NCBI GenBank assembly: GCA_001799695.1
Contig: MGTY01000048.1
Location: 4,460-43,463 of the forward strand
Reading direction: 5' to 3'
DNA: 39,004 nucleotides
Source of the DNA: Elusimicrobia bacterium GWA2_69_24
GTDB taxonomy: Bacteria > Elusimicrobiota > Elusimicrobia > UBA1565
Below the pieces are notes generated by a model. It searched no databases. It worked only from the letters and a program-made list of their open reading frames with translations, and was not told where the DNA came from. The position numbers were made by a program, and so were the translations under genes. How positions within the stretch are numbered: the stretch's first letter is position 1; every line of letters begins with the position of its first letter. Below are positions 31,771-39,004 of the stretch, piece after piece.

Positions 31771-32994
31771 ATGAGATCCACCCTCAGCTTGGTCGCGCGT
31801 TCGCTGGCCGAGCCCCCGACACTGAAGCTCAACGAAAAAGCCGGCCTCCTGAAGGAAAAAGGCGAGCCGGTCATCCATCTCGGAGGCGGCGAGCCCAAAT
31901 CCAAGACCCCGATGGACGCCATCCTGGCCGCGGCCGGGAAGCTCACCTCGGCGGAGGTCAAGTACACCCCCACCGACGGCATCCCGGCCCTGAAGAAGGC
32001 CGTCATCCGCTACACGGAGGACAACTACGGGCGGACCGTGGCCCCGGAGAACGTGCTGGTCTCCAGCGGAGCCAAGGCCGCGCTCTACGCCCTGTTCGCC
32101 GCCATCCTCGACCCGCAGGACGAGGTCATCATCTCAGCGCCCTACTGGGTGAGCTACCCGGAGATGGTCAAGCTCTGCTACGCCAAGCCCGTGATCGTCA
32201 CCCCCGAGGACGGAGGGCACGAGCCGCGGCTGCAGGAGATCGAGGAAGCGATCACCTCCTACACCAAGGCCGTCATCGTCAACAGCCCCAACAACCCCTC
32301 GGGCGCCGTGTACTCCGAGGCCTTCATCGCCGGGGTCGTGGAGCTCTGCGAGCGCAAGGGGCTCTACCTCATCATGGACGACATCTACCACAAGCTGGTG
32401 TTCGACGGCGTGAAACCTCCGTCGGCCTACAAGTACGCCAAGGACCTGTCGGAGAACTCCAAGCTGGTGGTCATCAACGGCGTCTCCAAGCTCTACGCCA
32501 TGACCGGGTTCCGGATCGGCTGGGCCGTGGCCAACACCAAGCTCATCGCGGTCATGAGCAACGTGCAGGCGCAGACCACCTCATGCCCCTCCGCCCTCCT
32601 GCAGATGGCCGCGGTGGGCGCCCTGACCGGAGTGCAGAGCTACATCGAGAGCCTGCGCTTCACTTTGGAGAACAACCGCAACGTGATGGTGCGGGAACTC
32701 GAATCCATCGAGTCCGTGCGCGTGGTCAAGCCCAAGGGCACGTTCTACTGCCTGCCCGATTTCCGCGCCTACTCCAAGGACTCGGTGGCCCTGTGCAACA
32801 CGCTCCTGGAAAAGGCCCTGGTGGTCACGGTCCCGGGCAAGGAGTTCGGGATGGAGGGGCACCTGCGGCTGAGCTACTGCGGCAGCCTCAAGGAGATCAT
32901 GGAAGGCGTGCAGCGCATCAAGTGGGTGCTCGACCCCGGCTCCCCCAAGGAGATCTACATCGGCGACCGCAAGCTTGTGAGGGACTGGAAATGA
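31771..32994 (+). CDS. Class I PLP aminotransferase, aspartate type
   Basis: 407 residues. Fold-type I aminotransferase of the AspB-like subgroup, using pyridoxal phosphate. The PLP Schiff-base lysine is K240 in GVSKLYAMTGFRIGW. Other marks are YTPTDGIPALKKA, SSGAKAALY, NSPNNPSGAVY (the Asn that contacts PLP) and MDDIYHKLVF (the Asp that contacts the pyridine N). The C-terminal arginine segment LRLSYCGS binds substrate carboxylate. It overlaps pckA by 4 nt. Aspartate transamination would yield oxaloacetate, the substrate of the next enzyme. Confidence 0.9.
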   Translation: MRSTLSLVARSLAEPPTLKLNEKAGLLKEKGEPVIHLGGGEPKSKTPMDAILAAAGKLTSAEVKYTPTDGIPALKKAVIRYTEDNYGRTVAPENVLVSSGAKAALYALFAAILDPQDEVIISAPYWVSYPEMVKLCYAKPVIVTPEDGGHEPRLQEIEEAITSYTKAVIVNSPNNPSGAVYSEAFIAGVVELCERKGLYLIMDDIYHKLVFDGVKPPSAYKYAKDLSENSKLVVINGVSKLYAMTGFRIGWAVANTKLIAVMSNVQAQTTSCPSALLQMAAVGALTGVQSYIESLRFTLENNRNVMVRELESIESVRVVKPKGTFYCLPDFRAYSKDSVALCNTLLEKALVVTVPGKEFGMEGHLRLSYCGSLKEIMEGVQRIKWVLDPGSPKEIYIGDRKLVRDWK

Positions 32995-34637
32995 CCATGA
33001 ACTATCTGAATATCAAGACGCCGGCGGCCGCGCAGGCCAAGGCCCTCAAGAGCGACTACGGGCTGGTGAATCACGGCCTCAGCAACCTGGGCACGGTGTA
33101 TTGGAACCTCTCCGTCCCGGCCCTGTACGAGGAGGCGCTGTTCCGGAGGGAGGGGCAGATCGCCCACATGGGCCCGTTCGTAGCGAGCACGGGCAAGCAC
33201 ACGGCCCGCTCGGCCAACGACAAGTTCGTGGTGCGCGAGGACAGCAGCACGGACAAGGTGAACTGGGGCGAGTACAACCGGCCCTTCAGCTCCGCCAAGT
33301 TCAACGCCCTGGCCAACCGCCTCCAGGGCTACCTGGAGGGCCGGGACCTCTTCGTGCAGGACGTGTACGCGGGGGCCGACCCCGAGCACCGCATCGCGGT
33401 GCGCGTCATCACCGAGCTGGCCTGGCACAGCCTGTTCGCCAAGACCATGTTCATCGAGCCGGCCACCAACGACGAACTGCGCAAGATGGCGCCGGACTTC
33501 ACCATAATCTGCGCCCCGGGATTCAAGGCCGCGCCCGAGATCGACATGACGCAGTCCAACACCTTCATCGTCCTGAACTTCGCGTCCAACCTGGCCGTCA
33601 TCGGGAACACGGCCTACGCCGGGGAGATCAAGAAGTCGGTCTTCACGGTGCTCAACTACCTGCTGCCGCTCAAGGGCGTGCTGCCCATGCACTGCTCGGC
33701 CAACATCGGCAAGGACGGGGACAGCGCGCTCTTCTTCGGCCTCTCGGGCACGGGCAAGACGACCCTGTCGGCGGACCCGACGCGGGGCCTCATCGGCGAC
33801 GACGAGCACGGCTGGTCGGACCAGGGCATCTTCAACTTCGAGAACGGCTGCTACGCCAAGATCATCAACCTCTCCGCCGCTGCCGAGCCGCAGATCCACG
33901 CCACCACCCGGCGCTTCGGGACCGTGCTGGAGAACGTGGTCTACGATCCGGTCCTGCGGGTCCTGGACTTGGACGACTGCACCATCACCGAGAACACGCG
34001 CGGGGCTTATCCGCTGAGCTACATCGACAACGCGGTCCCCTCCAAGTCCGGAGGCCACCCCAAGAACGTGGTGATGCTCACCTGCGACGCCTCGGGCGTC
34101 CTGCCCCCCATCGCACGCCTCTCGCCGGACCAGGCCCTGTACCACTTCATCTCGGGCTACACGGCGAAGGTGAGCGGCACCGAGACGGACATGCGCCAGG
34201 AGCCCGAGGCGACCTTCAGCGCCTGCTTCGGCGCCCCGTTCATGGTGCATCACCCATCGACGTATGCGGCCCTGCTGAAGAAGAAGATCCTCCACCACGG
34301 GGCCCGCTGCTGGCTCGTGAACACCGGCTGGACCGGCGGGCCCTACGGCGTGGGCAAGCGCATCAGCATCCGCTATACGCGAGCCATCCTGAACGCCGCC
34401 CTGGAAGGCCGGCTCGACAAGGTGGAATACGGGGTGGACCCGGTGTTCGGCTTCCAGGTGCCCAAGACCTGCGAGGGAGTGCCGGACCGCGTGCTCGACC
34501 CGGCCAGCTCCTGGCCGGACCGGGACAACTACATGTCCAAGTACCGGCAGCTGGCCAGCCTGTTCATCGAGAACTTCAAGAAGTTCAAGAGCGGCTGCCC
34601 CCCCGAGGTCGCGGCCGCAGGCCCGAAGAAGGACTAA
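32991..34637 (+). CDS. pckA: Phosphoenolpyruvate carboxykinase (ATP)
   Basis: 548 residues from ATG 32991 (overlap ATGA with the previous stop); ATG 32997 is an alternative. It converts oxaloacetate plus ATP to PEP, CO2 and ADP, the entry to gluconeogenesis, or works in reverse in fermenters. The P-loop GLSGTGKTTLSADP has Lys256. The metal and kinase-2 motif GDDEHGWSDQGIFNFE starts at 269. GGHPKNVVMLTCDASGVLPP and NTGWTGGPYGVGKRISIRYT are characteristic of the ATP-dependent class. Coupling to an aspartate-type aminotransferase suggests amino-acid-driven PEP formation. Confidence 0.96.
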   Translation: MTMNYLNIKTPAAAQAKALKSDYGLVNHGLSNLGTVYWNLSVPALYEEALFRREGQIAHMGPFVASTGKHTARSANDKFVVREDSSTDKVNWGEYNRPFSSAKFNALANRLQGYLEGRDLFVQDVYAGADPEHRIAVRVITELAWHSLFAKTMFIEPATNDELRKMAPDFTIICAPGFKAAPEIDMTQSNTFIVLNFASNLAVIGNTAYAGEIKKSVFTVLNYLLPLKGVLPMHCSANIGKDGDSALFFGLSGTGKTTLSADPTRGLIGDDEHGWSDQGIFNFENGCYAKIINLSAAAEPQIHATTRRFGTVLENVVYDPVLRVLDLDDCTITENTRGAYPLSYIDNAVPSKSGGHPKNVVMLTCDASGVLPPIARLSPDQALYHFISGYTAKVSGTETDMRQEPEATFSACFGAPFMVHHPSTYAALLKKKILHHGARCWLVNTGWTGGPYGVGKRISIRYTRAILNAALEGRLDKVEYGVDPVFGFQVPKTCEGVPDRVLDPASSWPDRDNYMSKYRQLASLFIENFKKFKSGCPPEVAAAGPKKD

Positions 34638-35019
34638 GGGGTTGGAAATCAATAATATGAACATTTCGGAGGCCCGATGTTGAGCCGATTTCTAGGCGCG
34701 AGGAGCGCGCATAGCGTGAGCTATGTACGCGACGAGCAACGACGAAATCGGCCAATAGCGGGCCGTGCGTCCGGAGAACATCTTCTTGCACGGTCCCTGC
34801 CGGTCAATAGCGGCAGGGGCCTCCCCGAAGGGCCGGGGCGCTTTTGGGCCTGCGGAAAGGAGTTACTCCCTGCCGCAGGTCCCTGCGGCGCTATCGCCGC
34901 AGGGGCTGCGCCTTCGCGCTGCTCGACTTACAGGCCTAAAGGCCTGCGCGCCTCGCATCGCTTCGGCTCGCTCCAAAATCGCCTCCGGCGAAATGTCCAT
35001 ATTATTGATTTCCAACCCC
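34638..35019. repeat. 382-bp non-coding element with 31-bp inverted ends and nested hairpins
   Basis: Left end 34638-34668 (starting GGGGTTGGAAATCAATAATA) and right end 34989-35019 are inverted copies with a single mismatch. TAA flanks both ends (34635-34637, 35020-35022), possibly a short target duplication. Inside are perfect hairpins: GCCGATTTC/GAAATCGGC (34684-34692, 34744-34752), CATAGC/GCTATG (34710-34725), CCCTGCCG/CGGCAGGG (34795-34818), CCCTGCGGCG/CGCCGCAGGG (34881-34904) and CAGGCCT/AGGCCTG (34931-34946). No credible protein frame. It looks like a non-autonomous mobile element (MITE-like) or a structured RNA. The convergent gene's stop codon is formed at its right edge. Confidence 0.75.
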
Positions 35020-36722
35020 TAAGCGGCCTTGCGGGAGAGACGACCGCGGAGTTCGTAGAGCAGCACCGCGCCGAACAGCAGCCCGGCGTAGAACAGGTGG
35101 AACACGGTCCCGGTCCAGCCGCGCCGGTCGGCGGGCTTGAGCCGCACGTCCTCCGCCCGCGACCGCTGCAGACCCGCGATGACCTCGGGATAGGGCGAGA
35201 AGATGAGGTACGGCGCCCGGTGGATGCTGTCGATCAGTCCCCGGGACGGCGGCAGGGCGTACTGGAAGTCGCCGATCTCGTGCTGGGACTTCCCCGCCGC
35301 GTCCCAGCGCTCCTGTAGCAGCTCGTAGAACTCCGCGAGGTGCCGGGTGTGCCCGTCCTCGGTGACCACCTGCAGGTCCAGGTCGCTCTTGGTCCCCGCC
35401 GCCCCGATGGCGTAGCTCCCCATGAGCAGGGCCGCCAGGACCCGCTGCCCGGGCTGGGCATGACGGTTGACCTCGTGGATCACATCCTTCGCCAGCCGGT
35501 CGAAAAGGGCGAGGTCCGGGATCATCTGCGCGGCCTGGTACTCGACGAGATGCGCCGCGGCCTCCGGAGCGGCCAGGGCGTCGAAGAAAACGGGCACCTT
35601 GCCGATGTCCATGGTCGCGGCGGCCAGCATCCCCTCCTGGATGACCTTCCGGAACTGCGTCGCCGGGCGGTGCGGGTTGAAATCCTGGGCGCGCTCGAGC
35701 AGCCGCTCGAAAGCCGCGCGGGCCGCGGGGTCCTCGCGGAAATAGCGGCCGTAGATCTTCCGGGAGTCCGACAAGACCGTGGCGTTGTCGGTGACCCGCA
35801 GGCCGAAGATGCCGTAGCGGCCGATGGAGCCTATGAGGAGATGGTCCACGTAGAAGCGCATCAGGTGGTCGACGGCCCGGACCTCCCGGGGGGTCTTCTG
35901 GCCGTCGGCCTTGACGCTGCCCCACTTCGACGTGGTCCGGTAGCTCACCCGCCAATAGAATGAATTGGAATACTTGCGGAGGTAGTCGATCCGGTCCCGC
36001 ATACGGCTCGCCCAGGTCGCCTGGGGGACGCCGGCCTCGCCGCGCAGTTCGTCCGGCTGAGGCTTCCAAGCGAAGTCCTGGGCCTCGGATACCGAGCCGG
36101 CCTCCGGGGCATCCCCCTCGACGGCCGGCCGCAGCGCGGCGGTCCGGGACGCCCGTCCCTGGACCTCCGGGCCGAAGACCGGGTCCGGAGCGACGCCGGT
36201 CCGCGTCCGCGACTGGTCCCAGACGAAGGAAGGGCTGCGATGCGCGGATAGCGTGGCCAGCGTTCCCATGACCCCGGGAGCCGCGGCGCCGTGCGCCGTC
36301 TCTCCGGAGGCAGTCCTGCCGGAGACGGCCGGCTGTGCCGCCTGGGCCGGGGCTACGGAAACGCCGGCCTCGGCCCGGAACGAGGCCGGCGGCAGGTTCA
36401 CCGCCGCGGACGGAGCCGCCGCCGCGCCCTTCGCGGCGGGGACGGCGGCGGAGGGCGCTCTCGCGGAGGCGTCCGGGCGGAGCGCGGGAGACAGCGCCGA
36501 CAGAGACGGCAAAGCGGAGTCCAGGGTCGGGGCGGCGCTGGAGCCGCCGGGCGCCAGGCCGGAGCCGATGCCCGGGTTCAAGGAACCGACGATCGGCTGG
36601 ATCGCGGCGGAGGACGGGTTCTCGATCGGGACCGCGCGTCCCAAGACGGCCGCTTGACAGAGCTGTGACGAAAGCAACGCCGCGGCCGCGACGACGGCGG
36701 ATAGGGCGCGTGCTGATCTCAT
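35019..36722 (-). CDS. Exported, C-anchored protein with nucleotidyltransferase motif
   Basis: 567 residues. Residues 1-24 look like a signal peptide (SARALSAVVAAAALLSSQLCQA). About 30-220 is Ala/Pro/Ser-rich and probably disordered. A folded helical region follows (about 240-430). Then comes M434-GSYAIGAAGTKSDLDLQVV, with the polymerase-beta-type nucleotidyltransferase pattern GS(x)nDxD: G435, S436, D447 and D449. A C-terminal membrane helix (about 541-560, FYAGLLFGAVLLYEL) ends in a positive tail. If exported, the catalytic-like domain would face the periplasm, which is odd for an NTP-using enzyme. The Ala/Pro region could instead make the N-terminal helix an anchor. A TATACT lies 6 nt before the ATG. 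Confidence 0.75.
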   Translation of the reverse strand: MRSARALSAVVAAAALLSSQLCQAAVLGRAVPIENPSSAAIQPIVGSLNPGIGSGLAPGGSSAAPTLDSALPSLSALSPALRPDASARAPSAAVPAAKGAAAAPSAAVNLPPASFRAEAGVSVAPAQAAQPAVSGRTASGETAHGAAAPGVMGTLATLSAHRSPSFVWDQSRTRTGVAPDPVFGPEVQGRASRTAALRPAVEGDAPEAGSVSEAQDFAWKPQPDELRGEAGVPQATWASRMRDRIDYLRKYSNSFYWRVSYRTTSKWGSVKADGQKTPREVRAVDHLMRFYVDHLLIGSIGRYGIFGLRVTDNATVLSDSRKIYGRYFREDPAARAAFERLLERAQDFNPHRPATQFRKVIQEGMLAAATMDIGKVPVFFDALAAPEAAAHLVEYQAAQMIPDLALFDRLAKDVIHEVNRHAQPGQRVLAALLMGSYAIGAAGTKSDLDLQVVTEDGHTRHLAEFYELLQERWDAAGKSQHEIGDFQYALPPSRGLIDSIHRAPYLIFSPYPEVIAGLQRSRAEDVRLKPADRRGWTGTVFHLFYAGLLFGAVLLYELRGRLSRKAA

Positions 36723-36728
36723 GCTCCC

Positions 36729-36734
36729 AGTATA
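36729..36734 (-). promoter_or_regulatory. -10-like TATACT of the nucleotidyltransferase-like gene
   Basis: TATACT on the minus strand is 6 nt upstream of the ATG at 36722. The intervening GGGAGC could alternatively be a ribosome site. Confidence 0.4.
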
Positions 36735-36803
36735 GCCCGTGCCCCGCGCCGGAGGATGGGCCGAGGGTCCCAGAGTGGCTCCGGTAATGGACCCATAATT
36801 CGG

Positions 36804-36809
36804 TATACT
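36804..36809 (+). promoter_or_regulatory. -10-like TATACT of the dGTPase gene, leaderless-type
   Basis: TATACT lies 6 nt before ATG 36816. There is no Shine-Dalgarno site between them. Confidence 0.45.
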
Positions 36810-36815
36810 TCAGCC

Positions 36816-37934
36816 ATGCCGGGAAACCCGCTCTCCGAAGAGATATACCTCCAGCGCACCCGCAAGCGCAAGGGCGACGTGCGCGGGCACTACTTCCGGG
36901 ACCAGACCGCCATCATCCACTGCCGGCCGTTCCGGCGCCTCAAGCACAAGACCCAGGTATTCTTCGCCCCCGACAACGACCATGTCTGCACGCGCATGGA
37001 GCACGTCATGCACGTGGCCACCATCGCCGCCACCCTCTGCAAGGGCCTCAACCGCGAAGGCTGGAACCTGGACACCGAGCTCGCCTACGCCATCGGGCTC
37101 GGCCACGACCTGGGGCACCCCCCCTTCGGCCACAGCGGCGAGGAGGCGATCAACGAGAAGCTGGTCCGCAAAGGCTCGTTCTGCCACGAGATGCACAGCT
37201 ACCGGGTCGCCGAGCACCTGGCCTACGGAGGCGACGGGCTGAATCTGACCTACGCGGTGAAGGACGGGATCATCTGCCACAACGGGGAGCATTTCGAGCG
37301 GAGCCTGGTCCCCGCGGTCCAGCCGAACCGCCTGGAGGAGATCACCGCCCGCGACTGTCTCCCGACTTCCTACGAAGGCTGCATCGTACGCTTCTCCGAC
37401 AAGATCGCCTACCTGGGCCGGGACATCGAGGACGCCGTGATCGCCCGCCTCATCGCGAAGAAGGACATCCCCCCGGAGATCGCCCGCGGGCTCGGCTCGA
37501 GCAACTCGGAGATCATCGAGTTCTGCGTCAACGACGTCATCGAGCGCTCCAAAGGCGGGGACGCCATCCGGTTCTCCGATCCCGCGTTCGAACTGCTCCT
37601 CCAGCTCAAGAGATTCAACTACGAGCGGATCTATTATCACCCGAAGATGCGCCGGACCGCGGAGTTCTGCCGCCGGATCCTGCACAGCCTCTTCGACCAT
37701 CTCATGGCCCTCCATGCCCGCTGCGGCCGGGACTTCGGAAAGTACCCGGAGAGCGGCATCCCCTTGGATCAGGCTTTCGGCCGGCGCCGGGAGGAGATGG
37801 ACCCCTTCTACTCCCGGACCGGCGCGGACGCCGAGACCGCGGTCACGGATTTCGTGGCGGGAATGACGGACAACTACGCGCTAGAGGCCATGAAGCAGAT
37901 CACCTTGCCCCCGCCGCTCACCTTCAAGGCCTGA
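36816..37934 (+). CDS. dgt: dGTP triphosphohydrolase (HD superfamily)
   Basis: 372 residues from ATG 36816; an in-frame upstream start exists, but its extra 20 residues are low-complexity and would overlie the promoter. It hydrolyses dNTPs, classically dGTP, to nucleoside and triphosphate. The HD metal site is visible: His63 in TRMEHVMHVATIA, and His97-Asp98 in GLGHDLGHPPFGHSGEE. The last metal ligand is probably Asp in VRFSDKIAYLGRDIED. RPFRRLKHKTQVF near residue 37 is the usual nucleotide-binding start. The length suits the short bacterial dGTPase-like type. Confidence 0.92.
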   Translation: MPGNPLSEEIYLQRTRKRKGDVRGHYFRDQTAIIHCRPFRRLKHKTQVFFAPDNDHVCTRMEHVMHVATIAATLCKGLNREGWNLDTELAYAIGLGHDLGHPPFGHSGEEAINEKLVRKGSFCHEMHSYRVAEHLAYGGDGLNLTYAVKDGIICHNGEHFERSLVPAVQPNRLEEITARDCLPTSYEGCIVRFSDKIAYLGRDIEDAVIARLIAKKDIPPEIARGLGSSNSEIIEFCVNDVIERSKGGDAIRFSDPAFELLLQLKRFNYERIYYHPKMRRTAEFCRRILHSLFDHLMALHARCGRDFGKYPESGIPLDQAFGRRREEMDPFYSRTGADAETAVTDFVAGMTDNYALEAMKQITLPPPLTFKA

Positions 37935-37964
37935 CCGACCGCCCCTTTCCGCTCCCCCGCGAGC

Positions 37965-37970
37965 TATAAT
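37965..37970 (+). promoter_or_regulatory. -10 TATAAT, leaderless-type
   Basis: A perfect TATAAT is 7 nt before ATG 37978. The intervening AGGCTTC has a weak AGG but would be at most 4 nt from the start. Confidence 0.5.
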
Positions 37971-37977
37971 AGGCTTC

Positions 37978-39004
37978 ATGGCCTTCAGAAACCTCTTCTA
38001 CATCCGTTGCGTGCTGTTCTTGACCCTCCTGCTCATCGTCCTGTACAGTCCCGAGTTGCGCGTGTCCCTGGGCGCCGCAGTGGGACTGCTCGCCGTCTAC
38101 GCGTGCCTCCATGGGGCCCTGTTCTGGAGCCTCACCCGGGAGAAGGTCCCGTCCGACTGGGGCCTCTACGCCGTGCCGGCGGACATCTTCATGATCGCGG
38201 CCGGGATCTACGCGAGCTCCGGGGTCGAGGTGAACCTCTACATCGCCTACTTCGTGGTCATCATCGGCGCGCTCCTCATGGAGAGCCTGGTCTCCGGCTT
38301 CTTCATCGCCGGGATCGCCTGCGCCTTCTACGGGGTCACCGTGGCCATCACGCCCGAGGCGTTCAAAACCTCGGACAACCTGCTCCGCTTCGTCCTGCTG
38401 ACCACCGCGTCCTTCTTCATCGCCTACGTGTCGAGCCTGGTCCACGCCAAGCGGAAAGCCCTCGCGGGGGAGGCGGAGAAGCGGGCGCTGTGGAAGGAGC
38501 GCCTGGCCGCGAGCCGCCGACTGCTCGGCGAGGTCCAGGGCCACGTGTCGGAGCCGCTGGAACGGATCGCGGTCGCGGTCAAGGAGCTCGGGGGGCAGGG
38601 GAAGTCCTCCGACATCCTCTGGGAACTCGACGGCATCCGCGGCCAGCTCAAGCGGATGGGCGGCGTCCTCGGGCTCCAGAAGGCCGAGCCTACGCCCCTG
38701 GAGCTCTCCGCCCCGCTGGAGCGGGCGCTTTTCAAGCTCCAGGAAGAGATCGCGGAGACCGGCTGCGAGATCGATTTCCCGCCCCCGCCCCCGGCGCTCG
38801 TCAACGGCATCAAGGAGCACCTGGCGGAGTTCTTCTGCGGGCTGATCAAGGACGTCCTCGCCGCGGCCCCGAAAAAGGGCCGCATCGTCATCGCGACGGG
38901 CATCAAGCCGGCCCCCTGGTGGGAACGCAGCGAGCGGCTGAGCCACTGGCTGACCGTCGAGGTATCGACTCAGGGCGGCTCGGGCGGGAGCTCCCGTCCC
39001 GGAG
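37978..39004 (+). CDS. Membrane sensor-kinase-like protein, 3' end outside window
   Basis: 342 codons are visible and the frame is still open at the edge. Five or six membrane helices occupy about 1-155 (LFLTLLLIVLY, LGAAVGLLAVYACLHGALF, YFVVIIGALLMESLVSGFF, FVLLTTASFFIAYVSSLV). A cytoplasmic helical region follows (about 160-235) with GHVSEPLERIAVAVKEL at the position of a dimerisation/phosphoacceptor helix; its His-to-Pro spacing differs from the usual H-box. The last part (IKEHLAEFFCGLIKDVLAAAPKKGRIVIATG) resembles the N-box region of an HATPase domain, without the Asn. It may be a diverged or degenerate histidine kinase. Confidence 0.65.
   Translation, partial: MAFRNLFYIRCVLFLTLLLIVLYSPELRVSLGAAVGLLAVYACLHGALFWSLTREKVPSDWGLYAVPADIFMIAAGIYASSGVEVNLYIAYFVVIIGALLMESLVSGFFIAGIACAFYGVTVAITPEAFKTSDNLLRFVLLTTASFFIAYVSSLVHAKRKALAGEAEKRALWKERLAASRRLLGEVQGHVSEPLERIAVAVKELGGQGKSSDILWELDGIRGQLKRMGGVLGLQKAEPTPLELSAPLERALFKLQEEIAETGCEIDFPPPPPALVNGIKEHLAEFFCGLIKDVLAAAPKKGRIVIATGIKPAPWWERSERLSHWLTVEVSTQGGSGGSSRPG

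Noticed and set aside
34681-34791. Short protein frames inside the inverted-repeat element
   Set aside because: They are short, Arg/Ser-rich, cross the hairpin arms and lack ribosome sites; the stems explain the sequence better.
1-39004. tRNA, rRNA, CRISPR arrays, prophage or transposase genes
   Set aside because: No T-arm-like consensus, no regular spaced repeats, and no integrase or transposase motifs were seen by eye. A tRNAscan or covariance-model search would be needed to exclude small RNAs fully.

Overview
The window is GC-rich bacterial chromosome with few gaps. TolC-type outer-membrane channels, tripartite RND pumps, periplasmic thiol proteins and a lipoprotein point to a Gram-negative (diderm) cell. 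The mix of genes, including exported proteins with long Ala/Pro/Ser-rich stretches after the signal peptide, reminds me of Elusimicrobiota-type genomes, but nothing here proves a phylum. I see no rRNA, tRNA, CRISPR array or transposase gene.

Layout. (1) 1-2737, plus strand: a compact locus that looks like a RiPP system. It has a consensus-like promoter whose -35 box lies in a perfect 11-bp palindrome, a 24-residue Cys-ending peptide with a strong ribosome site, a hairpin terminator/attenuator, two half-size XdhC/CoxI proteins and a radical SAM/SPASM enzyme. A partial membrane-protein-like frame runs the other way from the same control region. (2) 16704-2858, minus strand: a long heavy-metal efflux cluster. 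In transcription order it has a small Cys/His-rich exported protein, a double heavy-metal-binding-domain protein, a tiny lipoprotein, an orphan receiver protein, an outer-membrane channel, CusB, CusA with all three copper-site methionines, a haem-binding c-type protein, another metal-binding protein, a second small Cys-rich protein, a second outer-membrane channel, a CzcA-type pump and a MerR regulator. (3) 16787-19800, plus: Kup potassium transporter, a small membrane-anchored helical protein, and a SRAP (YedK/HMCES) DNA-protein crosslink enzyme. (4) 19942-26653: an exported protein of unknown function (minus), two overlapping unknown genes, a secreted subtilisin-like protease, a DsbA-like/MauE-like pair, an orphan response regulator, and a lytic-transglycosylase-like protein with a dockerin-like calcium loop. 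(5) 26737-34637: rlmB and cysS (minus), diverging from a Yip1-type membrane protein, a GT39-like glycosyltransferase, an aspartate-type aminotransferase and ATP-dependent PEP carboxykinase. The last two overlap, suggesting an aspartate-oxaloacetate-PEP route. (6) 34638-35019: a 382-bp non-coding element with 31-bp inverted ends and many nested hairpins. (7) 35019-39004: an exported, C-terminally anchored protein with a polymerase-beta-type nucleotidyltransferase motif (minus), a dGTPase, and a truncated membrane sensor-kinase-like gene.

Two window-wide patterns stand out. At least six transcription units have a -10-like hexamer only 6-7 nt before the start codon, implying leaderless mRNAs, while other genes have clear Shine-Dalgarno sites. 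Two copies of a short palindromic repeat sit directly behind plus-strand genes at about 2740 and 19801.

The best candidates for an undescribed system are the short-peptide/XdhC/radical-SAM locus, the inverted-repeat element at 34638-35019, and the apparently exported nucleotidyltransferase.
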